From: Favolaschia claudopus
Lineage: Eukaryota > Basidiomycota > Agaricomycetes > Agaricales > Mycenaceae
Assembly: GCA_037176885.1 (NCBI GenBank)
Contig: JAWWNJ010000032.1
Location: 1,178,001 to 1,242,000 of the forward strand
Length of the DNA stretch: 64,000 bases
Direction of reading: 5' to 3'
In this document: piece after piece, positions 23,801 through 35,890 of the stretch
Numbering within the stretch: position 1 is the stretch's first letter
How the letters are laid out: each line of letters starts with the position of its first letter
Notes under the pieces: generated by a model
The model's database searches: none
The model's input: only the letters and a program-made list of their open reading frames with translations
What the model was told of the DNA's origin: nothing
Position numbers and translations under genes: made by a program

Positions 23801-25072
23801 ATGAGTCGGCGGTGGGAGAATCCCAGTCCAGTGCGGCAGCATTCGTCGACTGGCTCAGACAACAGTGATCCCTTCAACGAAGATCCCGGTCTTTCCAGCC
23901 CTTCATGCCAGCCTTCCGGAGACGGCCTCCCACTTGCAAACCCTCGCAAGCGCCGCGAGGCTCCTGACCTTGACCTGATTCAATATGCTCAGCATATTGC
24001 CCGAAAATGTCGCCTCAAACCCGGTTCCACGAAGGAGCTCATTGAGTATTCCCAGGCGAGTAATGTGTGCTGCAATTCACTTGAGTCTGACAATCCCCAG
24101 CTGGATGCCCCGCAGCAGAGTATTTGGCTTGCCGGCCAGTCGCTTCAAATGAATGAAAAACTCGATGGAATACAGCCGCCTGAAACACCTTACAATATGT
24201 CTGCAACACTGGAGGTCTGTGCCCTCCCAAGCACAAGTTTTATTCTAAGACATGTACACCCAACAGGGCTTCATCGACAAGTACAGCTTTCTACTTCTTA
24301 TAGACCCGAAGACGAGTGCATACGTTGCAAAGGGAAAGGATGGGCCAGTCGAGCGTCTAAAAGTGAGCTCAGCACTGAGATTTAACTTCGCTCTAACCTT
24401 TGCACAGGCATATCTTCGAAAAACCCCCGATTCTGGCTTGACGCTGACTATAGCGCAAGACAAAGCCAAGGTCAAGGTGATTGAGAGTAGGATGCGCGCA
24501 AAACTCACCCATGGACGCAATGCCATCAAGGACGTCGTGAGTTGCAGTGCTTTCTTTCTCGTGCCTTGTTGACACTCGATACCAGATTGCTGCCTCACTC
24601 GGCCACGATGATCAAGAGCCCGTCCACATCGTTAACCTCTGTCAACAAGTTTTGGATTTAAGTTATAACAAGGAGCCCGACGTCAACGTATCAGTGGAGA
24701 TGTGCGGCCGCTTTGCATTCTTGGTGAGTGCTCCGAGCTTGACCTTGTCTCATAACAAATCCCTGACATGCTTCTCATCAAGCGCGAGAGTTATACACTT
24801 CAGCTGAAAAATCTGGCGGCCAATCCGAAGCCTAATGTCGCCATGGACTATTGGGGTGGTGTCGACAAAGATCTCAAGTCAATGAGAGAGGCCAAAGGTA
24901 ATGACCCCGGTCGTATATCTCTGTGCGTGAACATCTTGTACCAAATGCCTTGCCCATCACTCATTTTCCCTTCCTCAGGTGCATTGCTGATACCCTTGCT
25001 GACGATCGTCGACTGTATGGTTCGGTGGACCTGGGCACTTTGGTCCACGTGTCCCCCATCTCTGTCGCCTAA
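23801..25072 (+). CDS. Lineage-specific protein paired with the C2H2 gene
   Basis: Starts MSRRWENPSPVRQHSSTG and is polar at first. Then come RKRREAPDLDLIQYAQHIAR, SIWLAGQSLQMNEKLDGI, GFIDKYSFLLLIDPKTSAYV, AYLRKTPDSGLTLTIAQDK, RMRAKLTHGRNAIKDV, IAASLGHDDQEPVHIVNLC, NVSVEMCGRFAFL and YWGGVDKDLKSMREAK. Clear GT...AG introns separate these exons (for example at about 24541-24587 and 24724-24780). The last exon is read either as CIADTLADDRRLYGSVDLG to a stop at 25072 or in another frame; the splice phase at about 24899-24980 leaves this open. It shares the 5' interval with the leftward C2H2 gene. The family is another Agaricomycete-specific one; function unknown. Confidence 0.55.
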
Positions 25073-25499
25073 GTATAATCCCTCTTTCTCACTCGTTGTC
25101 CCGTCATTCCGCTCTATATGTTACTGCCTTTTTAATGACTTAATGCTCATTAATAATATAGCGCTACGCTCTTCACCAATGTATCATATTTTGCATTAAA
25201 ATTGTAATATATTGACAACGCAGTGCCTATTCAGAGCTTTTGTGACTAAAATTTCGAGGTGCATAAGAGATCCTGGATGAGAATTGTGGGAGGTTGGAAG
25301 CTGAGGTCTGATAGAGACAGACACCGGATATCCGGACGACATTCGACGAAGAATCTCCCCAGGAGAGACAGACCATGGACTGCCTGGGAATCGATGTTTC
25401 GGTGTTCACAGGTCATCGCCAAAACATTTGGGGAGATCACGCAAAGTATCGGCATAGATCAGTCATCGGATGTCTTGTCAACATCCGTCTAAAACCGTG

Positions 25500-25798
25500 G
25501 TGTAAGGTACACAGCGGTAGTACTGACTGGATTCACTGCGCTTGCAATCTGGAAGTCTGCAAAGATACTTGCGAACAAGGCAGAGATCTTGCCACTAGTC
25601 GATATTTTGCAAACTGACAGACGACAAGATTTGCATAAAACTTTGGCTGGTGCGAGCGCCGCCGAGTCGGAAGTTTTTCTCATGACGAACTTGATGAGAG
25701 TAGTCGACGTTCACGATACAATTGCCGCCTCAAAGCGGGCTTTGACGGATGGTGGTCGCATTCATTTGAAGGATTGGGGATCACACTCGAGCGCTTGA
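25500..25798 (+). pseudogene. Orphan coding-like fragment
   Basis: A coherent frame runs from an acceptor-like AG at about 25514 to a stop at 25798: TGFTALAIWKSAKILANKAE, ILPLVDILQTDRRQDLHK, FLMTNLMRVVDVHDTIAA. It reads like real protein, with amphipathic helices, but I found no convincing upstream exons or start codon. Best treated as a remnant or as an exon of a gene I could not rebuild. The rest of 25073-26046 shows no gene. Confidence 0.3.
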
Positions 25799-26046
25799 GC
25801 TTGAATACTGGATGCCAGACGTTTGCAGCACACATTGCGTATTGAAGGCGTGTTTGATGCGAATTCAATCTTGACGAGGTCGGGTGCCGCGCCTTGAGAG
25901 CTTGAAGCCTTAAGGTGGTCGATTGGTCGAGGGAGTAACCGGTCAAACTGGAGATCGATCGTCAGAACACTCGAAACAAGATATCATACAAGGCCATCCG
26001 AATCCGCCCCAAAATCCAAGAAAATAAAAAAGAAATAATGATACAA

Positions 26047-29000
26047 TTACTTTTCCTCTCCCATATGCTTCAAGAGTCGCCGAGCAGGCGCCGCCATGCT
26101 TTTCGCGTCATCGATGATAGCGACTTTGTTGAATGGGCCACGCTTCAGCTCGGCCTTCCGTTTCAGCTCGCAAATGTCTCGGAACGCCATTGAGAAACCG
26201 AACTTTTGTCCAAGGTGGAACGCATAGCTGGCTTTGATCTCGTCGACATCTCCGATGAGGTGTAGAATCTTCAGATTCATGACGGGTTGTCGGAAGTCGC
26301 GCATGAGGCCAAGCAACGCGTTCTCGAAGAGCTTATTCCCGTGTTCCTGATTGGACTGGGGTTGATCCTGCTGTCTCTCCTTCTCTTTCTTGAATTCTTG
26401 CATGACGTCCTGGTACTTGACGCGCAACGGGTGGATATGTACGCGAATCGCCTCCAAATCTGCAGCAATAGAATTCTCCTTGGCGATTTGTGTCACCCGA
26501 TGATACGCCCCTTGAATGTCGGGGTCTGGTGGATTTTTCAAGTCTATGTGTGGCTCCAGCTTGCGTCGATTTTCCTTCGCCGTGGCAATTGTTTCTTCGG
26601 ATTGCTGGAGCAGTTGGTCTTTCTGCAAGGTGCCGGCCGCAAGGAGGGAGTCTAGGACGAATGGGCCCAGCTTGCGTTTCTTCTTAATACCGCCTTTGGT
26701 ATCAAAGCAATGGGGACGTGGTATACGATTGAAGAGACGTTGATCGTCCTGCTCGACGCTCGCTTTGAGTCGGAGACCGGTCTTGCTCGCGTCCAGTAGA
26801 GTGGCAGTCCTGCGTCGTCTCAATGAAGGCATTCACCGAAAATCGTGTAACTTCTTACATCTGAGCGATACGCCTCGTTTGAGGATCATCCAGTCCCCAC
26901 TCCCACGCTGCGAGATCGTGGTACTTGGAGTATATACCGACCTTCGCATCGCTGAGGCCAACTAGGAGCTCCTCCTGGAACAGTGGTTGAGCTATCTTGG
27001 CGTCCAAACCTTGAAGTTTTCGCCCGAACTCGGTGACAGTCTGCACCTGACGCTCAAAGTTTGTCGACAGAAAGTCTGTCTGCGGTGGAACGAAAGCCCG
27101 ATTTCGAAATGGCCCGACGATATTTGGGTCCCGGATGATGATAACTTCGTCTGTCAAAGATTTGAGAAAGACGCTATCCAGTAGAAGGATGCCCACCGCC
27201 ATCAGTATCTGAGATAAGGGTCAGCTCAAGCTATGAAGTAGAGAAAGCGGAACATGCCTCCGCCAGCAAGTAAAGACGCCAAACTCCTTGAGCCCTGTAT
27301 TGGTATCACCAGCACATCCACATATTGCGCCAAGTCCGGTATGTCCACCGCCATGACCTGTGCGCACTGAGCATGAAGCCCAATGTGTACTATTCCACTA
27401 ACCTTTTGCATATCCGAAGGTTCACGCATAGGATACCTAGGCGTAGACGTTGAGAATAAGTAACGACGGAAACCAGCGAACCCCACCTTCCGAGCTATCG
27501 GGTACCAAATTAGCATATTCAATCTAGGACATGCACGGAACGTACCACAACCTCCTCCCGAAGCGGACCGTCAGGGTCCCGGGAAGACTTGAAGAACACC
27601 TGGCCCTCTTGAAGCAGCCCTGAGGGATCTACGACCGACTTGTCACGATTTAAAGCTCAAATGAAACACACAACATACCCGGGACCATGTAGGCCTCAAA
27701 CGAAGTGGCAAGGGGAATCTTGTATTTCGACAAAAACGTCTCCATGGTCGTTTTGATCACGTTATGAATCTTGGAGGAGAGAAGCGGCAATTTGAGGGGA
27801 TCGAAGCCTGCCTGCAGGAGGTCCATTGTTGCCTCAGAGAGCGCCATCGGCTCTGTGTAAGGCCATCAGGTCAGGTTCATGGCGAACGACTCGGAGAAGC
27901 GTACCGCCGCTCCACGAATTCCTCCCAGTGTGCGTTGTGTCTTGGATGTCAAAGTCGACGATGTCGAAGTCTTCCGCCAACTCGAGCTCTTCGAAACGGC
28001 GATTCTCAAAACCTAAGGCGCGGCTTGCAGAAACGGCCAGTCTCTGCAGTCGAGAGCGAGTCACGTTCGAAACCTCGTTCACAGCATTCCAGAGATACGC
28101 TGTGGCATTGGGTCGCTTCCAGTCCATTAGAGGCCGTATGAGATTTTGAAGACTCTCCTGCTGCAGATCAGTGAAAACTTGAGACGGAACACCGTCATGG
28201 CTGAGGATGATCAATGATTGCGCGGAAAGGTGCGCAGACGAAGATGCTTTCGACACCGCCAACAATTCGAATATCCGGTGGCCGCGAGCTAAATTGTTGG
28301 GGCGATTGAGAGTAATTTTCTTTTGCGAATATCTTATCCAAATGCGAGGTATAGGGGAGTCATCAGACGGATGAATAATCCAGACACCTGGGCAGAAATG
28401 TGATACTCAGTGGGCGAAACGAATGGAAGCGGTGTATTACCTTTAGATCCTGCTATTCGGCCTGAAGGAATATAAGTCATAACCAATCTCAGCGGCGACG
28501 GCAGCGAACCTTGAAAAGCGACAGGTAGCCTCTCGTACTGTAATTTTGCATTGATCTTCAATGCCGCAGCACGATTTATAAAACCGCATCCATCTAATTA
28601 TATCAGATAGAGCTCATGGTTTGTACTCTGGCGACCTACCTGTCATGATTTGTTCTGTTTGCGCTGTTGCTCGCGTTAAACCCACCGCATCTGTGTGTTG
28701 AAATTCGATTCGAAATATTGACAAAGAGCAAATCCGGCTCACATGAATCGTCAATCAACTCAATCCCTTCCATGCTGAACTCCAAGACTGGGACAGAGGT
28801 AGATAGGTAGAGATTTATCCGGGTTAGGTATTTCGCAAATGGCTGCCAGGGAGGTAGATGAGGTACGATGGTGTCGAAGAAAAGAACATACGGACTTGAT
28901 TTGCATTATGCTTTAAGGGATTATTCCTGCGAAGAAATTCGTCATAGGAAATACGATGTTGATCCCCACACCATTCCTGGGCGACGCGATCGTGGTCCTC

Positions 29001-30514
29001 GTTTGTCTCGATGAGATAGACTTTGTTGTCCTTCGGCGGCAGAGCAACGTAGCTACGACCGCAGAGGATAAACTTACGCCGAGCATACTGTTTCACGAGC
29101 TGCCCCTTCTTGTTGTCCCGGAGTGCGATAACACTGACGGACCCAAGTTCACGCGCAAGATGGGTAGACCGCGTCATTTCGAGGGGCTCCAGGCGCAGCT
29201 TCGGCTCCTCACCATCGCCCGCATGCAGCAGGCTAACTCTGCACTGGATATTTCCCCCATAATAGTCCGGTACGCCTTCGAATTCACCCATGAGACCAAG
29301 GCCCCGGCCCCTGTTTTCGACGGTAGCCTTTCCCTCCCGGTCTAACTCCCGCCTACATAACAATCATGAGCCAACATTAACCCAAACACGAATTGAGAAG
29401 AATACCAGAGAGCCTTCTCATGCTCATTGACCTGGCGGGAGACCTTGCCGAGCATAATATGCCCCACCGCTGGCGCAATAACTTCGTTGGTCCCCTTTAG
29501 TTGGTCAATTTTAGACTCTACGTCTTCCCAGGTCCACGCGCCGTTCATGACGCCGCGAACAAGTTCCCACTGCACCCCCCTCGCGATTTGAAGCCTGTCA
29601 AGGGCAGGCTGCACCTCTGTCGAGTGGCAGATGACATATGGCTCCAAGTGCTGGCCGTGGTGACCCCCAAACATACAGTCGAGTGTGAATCGATCTTTGG
29701 GCTCCGTCGGTTTGTTCCCTGCAGGTGCTGAAGCAGGTTTGTTACTTGACCAGATACTTGCTCGTGTAGGTATGGGCCCATGTTCCAATTTCGCGAATTT
29801 CGAGGGGGGCAATGACCCGGTTTCCGAAGACAAGCGCTTACACCCCGTTACTGGCCGGACCCCGGACGCAGTTCCTGGTCGATGTCAATCGGTTCTCTTC
29901 GAATATGCGGGGGACCTAGAGATCGACAAGCAAACATACCTCTTAATGCTGGGACCAGCTTTCCAGCTGATCTGGGCCCGACCATGGAGGGCTATAGAAT
30001 CGTTAGCGAATGTAATGTACTCTCAGATTCAGCGTGACCTTGGACGGTGATTTCGACGGGGAGCGATTTATCTGGAGGGATTTCGCGGGCACACTCTGTG
30101 AGCCGAATGGAACTGTAGATGCCTTTTTCGGAGTCGTGGGGAATAAAGTCGCTATGCAATGTAGAGTCTAAATATAGATGGCCAGAAAAACGCGACATTA
30201 ACTCACCAGAAGAACCAATACTATTGAGAGAAGTCGACGCGGAGTTGACAGCCGTGTCAGTCCCAGTTGACTCCTGCGTCGGCCGTGGCTGACCTACACA
30301 GCGCGTCAGACTCAAGTGGCATAGGAGGTAAACGGCCAAACGAACGTTCTCTTTGGGAAACTTCGCTCCAGAATTCAGCAGAGTAAGATTCGTCCAATTT
30401 CTGGTATTCGACTTGCGACATGGTCATCTAAAGGGTGGATTATCGTCGTCAAAAGGCGCGTTCGCGAATACATCAAACGAAACCGAAATCATCACTCACT
30501 TCCATGTCGCCCAT
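26047..30514 (-). CDS. RNA-dependent RNA polymerase, copy 2 (complete)
   Basis: Full-length QDE-1/RDR-type RdRP. Family blocks in order: FTLDCMFGGHHG, GVQWELVRGVMNGAW, ARELGSVSVIAL, IWIRYSQKKITLNRP, IILSHDGVPSQVF, RLAVSASRALGFENR, LLSSKIHNVIKTTMETFLSK, GVLQEGQVFFKSS, VDIPDLAQYVDVLVIP, SLLAGGDTDGDEVIIIRDP, AKVGIYSKYHDLAAWEWG and LLDASKTGLRLKAS. The catalytic DTDGD is intact but is built from a 12-nt microexon (27197-27208). That exon lies between a 49-nt intron with a GC donor and a 46-nt GT...AG intron. The C-terminal exon ends RLLKHMGEEK. The probable start is the ATG at 30514 with one intron soon after. The 5' exons (29.9-30.5 kb) are least certain. Role: dsRNA synthesis in RNA silencing. 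It is paralogous to the gene at 1-2832. Confidence 0.87.
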
Positions 30515-30798
30515 CGCGGCTCCCGAAAGCGAGAAACTCAGACGTAGATATGTGTCTTGCGGCAGAAACTGTGGCGTCTCCTGGCCGCTTCGAAACGCGC
30601 AACAGAGCGTGCAAGCGAGAGGGAATGAGGGGGAAGAGGAAAAGGGTGAGTGTGATGTGACACATCACGTGAGCGACTCGACGGTGTCACGGAGGAATTG
30701 AGGGAGGAAGGAATCGATTGCTATGGGATCTGGGAGGGCTAACGACGACAGCAGACAGATACAGAACATAGCAGGAGCATTTCGGAAATGCTACATCA

Positions 30799-31859
30799 CT
30801 AGTTGAATAAGAAACTGTTACGGACGAGCCCCGAGAACAGCTTCATTCCCGCAGCTCCAGCTCCGCCGCCACGAGCCACAGGATACCGTGTCCTCCCTCC
30901 CATCGCAGCGCCAGCAAGGTCCCTGATACCCTGTTGGAACTGCAGCTCCCGCGCCGCTGCATCCGGATACGCATAGGGCGGAAGATCCGTTCGCACCAAT
31001 GGCCAAGGCAGCTGGATATTGAGCCCACGCAGGACGGCACCGAGCTGCGCGTACATGTCGTCAGGACCAGATAGGATCTTGTGCGCGAGAAAGGTGTTCC
31101 AGCCATCCCATGAGAGAACGTTGGAGCCGACGCATTGTGCGCCAATCGACTGGTCTATCGTATCGGCACGGATGTATTGTGATGACCGACTTGACGCTCC
31201 AAAGAATGCAATACTCACAATAAAGGGGGAGGACATGGGTCTCATAGTACGGTGGAATACTCTTTCCGCTGAGTTCCCGAAAACGGCCTGCGAGAGCCAT
31301 GAGCTCAGGAAAGCGTAGCATGCGAGAACGACGTACGGATTTTGCTGGCTTCCATCATCTGTGTCCCAGTGGGATTTATCGAGCGATCAAGCGCGACAAA
31401 TATCTCGCGAGAGACATAATGAAAGGCATCCAAACGGTATCCCTGGCTCCCAAACAGAGCGGTCGGCGATTCCTGCGGCACAGCTGGGGCAGGAGCGGCG
31501 GGCTGGATGTAGAAGCTAGTGGATGCGGCTTGCGCTGTGGTAGAATGGGCAGAAGTACCACCGGCACTAGTGGCCGAAGATACGAACGAGCCGTGGGGAC
31601 TGGCGGGCAAATCACAAGAATTCCTTCCTACCTCGCTGGTTCCGCCTCCCGCCGAAGCCTTGGAATCGGGCTCGAGCCCACCGGGGCTCGCGCTACTATA
31701 AGTCGCCGCCCCCGCTGATCCGACCAAACGCGTTCCACACTCTGTACAAAATCGACCTTCTCCCCGTGTGCCGCAGTGTGAGCAGAAGACCGTGGAGGGG
31801 GTGGTGCTGGTGCTGGAGCCAGAGGTGGGCTGTAGAGGTTGTGAGTAAGAGACGGGCAT
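30799..31859 (-). CDS. Zinc-ribbon protein, function unknown
   Basis: Starts at ATG MPVSYSQPLQPTSG. A zinc ribbon follows at once: FCSHCGTRGEGRFCTECGTRL (two C-x2-C pairs, about residues 26-46). Then comes an Ala/Ser/Gly-rich linker of about 90 residues, and a folded C-terminal region: FHYVSREIFVALDRSINPTG, ASKIR | RFRELSGKSIPPYYETHVLP | YQSIGAQCVGSNVLSWDGW, ILSGPDDMYAQLGAVLRGL. Two short introns (about 31276-31321 and 31159-31221) are supported by frame and by GTACGT/GTGAGT donors. The tail is glycine-rich and ends GLVRNSFLFN. The C-terminal domain looks conserved, but I cannot name it with certainty. Confidence 0.7.
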
Positions 31860-32304
31860 GAGGGCACTCGACAAGAGGGTGACAGATGGACGACATGCCT
31901 TGGACGATATTTATAGACCCAGACATTGCCAATATCTCCTTTCTCATCCTTTCAGTGTGCGTGAGCTGAGAGTATTTGCTGGATGAACGATCGAGACCTT
32001 GCTGCTCTGTGGTGAAATGCAATCGCACCCTACTTGCGTATAAAAACGCTTAGTGTGGATGAGGGTGCTGATGAGACTGGGCGGCACGTCGGCTGAGCTA
32101 TCACTGAAGGCCTTGGCTGTCGGAGTCTTAGGGTGTGGACATGAGAAACACATATGCATTTGTCGTCTACAATGATTACACCAAGTACAGATGTCCTATC
32201 CGGTAATCAGCAGCAATATAACGAGATACAAGACACGCACCGTAAATAGAATGGTCAGCGTAATGGACTCCGAAATAAGACATACAATATTCAATGAACC
32301 TTCC
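31860..32304. other. Intergenic spacer
   Basis: 445 bp between the zinc-ribbon gene start and the SNARE 3' end, both leftward. No gene seen. Presumed promoter of the zinc-ribbon gene. Confidence 0.35.
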
Positions 32305-33353
32305 TCAAGACAAGACCTAGAGAAGTTGTAAATCGACGGGGGCGAACGAATGATTTAACAGTCTTACTGCGAGTAGAACCACGGCAGTCACGATGACCAA
32401 GACGATCATCAGACATGCCGCACGCCTCCCAGCCTTACGCTGGTACTCAGACGCAGTCCGTAGCTCGTCTGCCCCGCTCGACACATCGGCAGCGGTAGTG
32501 TCAATGTTCGACTCGATGTTGTCTAGAGAGGATCAGCTGACGTCGCGCCGAAGAGAGAAAACAGACCAAGCATGCCGCCTTGTTGGTGCACTAAGGTACC
32601 CAAGTCTTGGAAGATCTCCGCGAGTTCGTGAATACCGGTCTCGATTTCGCGAATTTCTTGCTCTCGCTCCTGAATGACAGACTCTTGATAGGCGAGTTCG
32701 TGGGGGGATAACTGCTGCTGGAGAACCTGAGATTGTTGTTGTGCAGGATCGTCAGAGTACTTGGGAGGAGGGCTAAGCATAACAATCAGTTTGAAATAAC
32801 CAAGTTTTGCAAATGCACATACTCTGAAGCGTCCTGATCTTCCACGGCCATTCTGACGCCTTGAACCACGGTCCGTTGTCGCTCCACGCTAACCTGTTGA
32901 GCTCGTTGGAATTCTACCAGTGTCGCCTCGAGATCATTCGAAGTTTTCTGCATAGCTGTCTTCTGAGTGGGCTGAAAAATCGTAAGAACATAATTTCACA
33001 TTATTAGCAAAAGAACGAAACTCACAAGTGCCATCTGCAGCGTAGCGAGCTTCTTCAAGTCGTCCGAGCCGCGCTTTGCCATTGCGCGAGTGCTTTCTGT
33101 TAGGTCATGCCTTGAACCTCTCAGTACTTACTTTTAGCCGACAGATGAATGCATACAAACTCTTGCGTAGCGCAGCAGAGTCCTTCACAGTCCCCAATTG
33201 TTCTACCAGCTTGCGAATACCTTGAACATTGGAATTTATCTTGAAAACTTGGAGAGAAAGCGAAGACTGCAGTTCCAGAAATGCAGCCTCCTCCCGCGAC
33301 TTGGCAGGCGTAGAGCGGGGGTCGAGACCCGCCTCAATGTCTTGGAAGCTCAT
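32305..33353 (-). CDS. Qa-SNARE (syntaxin, PEP12/VAM3-like)
   Basis: Membrane-fusion t-SNARE. Starts MSFQDIEAGLDPRST. The N-terminal three-helix domain (SLSLQVFKINSNVQGIRKL, RAMAKRGSDDLKKLATLQMA, QKTSNDLEATLVEFQRAQQV) is followed by a Pro/Gln-rich linker. The SNARE motif is VIQEREQEIREIETGIHELA, FQDLGTLVHQQGGML | DNIESNIDTTAADV, with the zero-layer Gln in FQDLG. The single C-terminal membrane anchor is ACLMIVLVILVTVVLLA. The intron at about 32523-32565 (GTCTGT...CTCTAG) restores the heptad register. The last few residues depend on whether a final intron is removed (stop at 32305) or read through (stop at 32317). PEP12/endosome-vacuole assignment is by overall look only. Confidence 0.87.
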
Positions 33354-34147
33354 CCAAGGTAAGAAGAGTCAACACAACCCGCGAGCTGCGGCGCTCGTCG
33401 TTGGTAGCGGTGACGCAGCAGCACAAACTGCATCATTTTGATCCGATTTTGCCGGCCGAATTTTTAACTTGAACCGCAACCAGCTCAAGATTCGCGGCAG
33501 TGAACTCCTGGTGACTACTAACCTTTCCGGAGGCAAACTCTACAGAATATCCACAACTAGGAAGGGGATTGTCGCTCAGAACTAGGAAAACTTCGCTTGA
33601 ATCAGTCTTGAACCACTAAAAAATCAAGCAAAAAATGGTTGACTATTCATTGTCGTGACTCTGAGTCTTCAACTCAAATTCTCTGCGCATCGCCACACAA
33701 TCTCTGGAATGCCTTGTCAGTTCTTTCAAACCTCTGCCTCCGTCTTCGCCATTGACTGGCTCAGGGATATAGTGTAAGAGCAGCTTTACGACTTTTACAT
33801 GAGACTAGCATACTCATACTGCCGCTCAGTTCAATCATTTCGAAGAAGAAATCCAAACCCGAGAAAACAAGGAGCCCGTCACCAGACAGTCTCGGGGTTG
33901 CATCTCATGGTCATCGGCGCAAGTTTCCTGAACTTCTGAAAGTTTACTTCAACCTGTGTGCCAAGCACTTTCTCATTGATAATTGGATCGCCAAGACGTT
34001 CGAAATTTTCCGCACGGGCCGCCTAGGAGAGTATTGAGGCTGATCTGGTGGCCACCAGTTATCCCGCTCTGCAAGTTTGGCAACCACACAAATCACACAT
34101 GGTTGGAATTTTTTCCGAGCCTCCTTTCCGCGCGGTCCGACCAGTGC
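33354..34147. other. Intergenic spacer upstream of polygalacturonase 1
   Basis: About 800 bp with no gene detected. It must contain the SNARE promoter on the left and the upstream control region of the pectinase gene on the right. Confidence 0.35.
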
Positions 34148-34153
34148 TATAAA
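34148..34153 (+). promoter_or_regulatory. TATA box of polygalacturonase 1
   Basis: TATAAA lies 48 bases before the ATG at 34196. The second polygalacturonase has the same box 44 bases before its ATG. TATA boxes are typical of strongly inducible fungal secretome genes. Confidence 0.6.
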
Positions 34154-34195
34154 GGCTCTTTGAAAGCTTTCACTTCCTAAAACCACCACTGCGCA

Positions 34196-35890
34196 ATGCC
34201 TGGCCTCACATCCCTCCTCCAGCTCGCTGCTCTGGCGGTCGTCGCTGTTTCGCTCCCAGCCGACAACAGCACTATTCTGGCGTCAAGAACCGAAACCGCT
34301 AAACGGGCAACATGCACTGTAAACAGTGTCGCTAGTGCTGCGAATCTTTCTGGTTGCTCCGCGGTTGTCATCACGGCATTCACGGTTCCGTCTGGACGTA
34401 AGTGACTCCTCTCGAGTCTCGCCCTGTGGAAGAATCACTGACTCAGACGCTTCAAAACGCAGAGACCCTTACGATCGCAGTAAGTCTCCAATTACATGAT
34501 TTTTATCGCCCTCATTATCATGCCAGGCTGCCTCTGGCGCGACGGTCACGATGACCGGGGACTTGACGTTCGCCAAAACGACATGTATGGTTGCCAATTT
34601 ATGCTTTCCTCGTAGCTCTCTCATGCAAGCCGGAAGCTGCTGGCCCACTTATAACCTTCGACACGAAGAACATCGTGTTCAATGGAGGAAATCATAAAAT
34701 CAATGTAGGCTAAGCACTTTCAACTGCGCTCATTCTTATCAGAGTCATTTTCTGCCCAGGGGAACGGAGCCCTGTACTGGGACGGCCAAGGCACCAACGG
34801 TGGAGTTACCAAACCCCATCCATTTGTGAAGTATGCAGGTCTCATTAAATGCGGCTTCACTCGAGCCTGAACCTTCGTCGCCCAGATTCAAGGGTTTTGG
34901 AACATTTCAATCCGTCACCGTGCTCAACAGCCCGGCTCATGCAATCTCTGTTGGAACATCCGGTGGATCAACAACCATTCAAGGCATTACTGTTGATAAC
35001 TGTGGGTCGAAATCATTACTTCTCTATTTTTGTTGAGCTTCAACTGCGTAGCTGCGGGCGATTCTGGTGCCCTCGGCCACAATACTGATGGCTTTGACAT
35101 CAGCGCATCTTCCGTCACAGTCTCGAAATGTGTTGTCAGGAACCAAGACGATTGCGTTGCAATCAATTCCGGGAGCTCTATCGCTATTCAAGACTTGACA
35201 TGCAGTGGCGGGCACGGGATTTCCATTGGATCGATTGCGACGGGGAAGACGGTTTCTGGCGTCAAAATTTCGCGCAATACCATCACGAACTCGATGTACG
35301 GGTTGCGAATCAAAGTAGGTTGTCATCGCCTAGCAAGTCATTTGTTGATCCATGTACCAGGTCAATGCCGATGCTACCAACGCAGGTGTATCTAATATTG
35401 TTTACGAAGCGTAAGCGTTGTATCTTCGATCATCGTAAGGAGAAGCTGACTTTCTATTCAGAAACACTATTTCCGGTATTGCTAAATACGGTATGTTGTG
35501 GTTCGTTTCAGCGCTTTCGATTGCTCAGCAAATATATTTAGGTGTTCTTATCAGTCAGTCTTATCCCTCCGACAACGGTACGCCGGGGACGGGAGCACCC
35601 ATCACGTAGGTTCCCCATTCCATTCGTCGATATCCTGCTCATTTTGCTGGCCGAAGCGCCCCAATTGCATTCACTGGCGGTACCACAAACGTTGCTGTGA
35701 GCAGCTCCGCCCATACGCTGGCAATCGACTGTGGGGCTTGCTCAGGGACATGGGACTTCTCCGGTCTGCATGCAACGGGAGGGGTTGGTCATAGCATTGT
35801 TGCCAACAAGGCAGTGGTACGTTGTCGCTCTTCGACGCCTATTTTCTATTTTGAGATGATGTCCTTCAGATATCAGGAGGAACATACTAG
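34196..35890 (+). CDS. Endopolygalacturonase 1 (GH28)
   Basis: Secreted pectin depolymerase hydrolysing alpha-1,4-galacturonan. Signal peptide [21 protein letters not shown] short propeptide ends in a KEX2-type KR (TETAKR), before the mature [19 protein letters not shown]28 catalytic signatures are all intact: [28 protein letters not shown] and the RIK substrate-binding motif (YGLRIKV). The right-handed beta-helix strands read [13 protein letters not shown] and ITVDN. About ten short introns. The final intron (GTACGT...TTCAG) joins VANKAV to ISGGTY and the stop at 35890. About 365 residues, normal for the family. First member of a head-to-tail pair. Confidence 0.93.
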
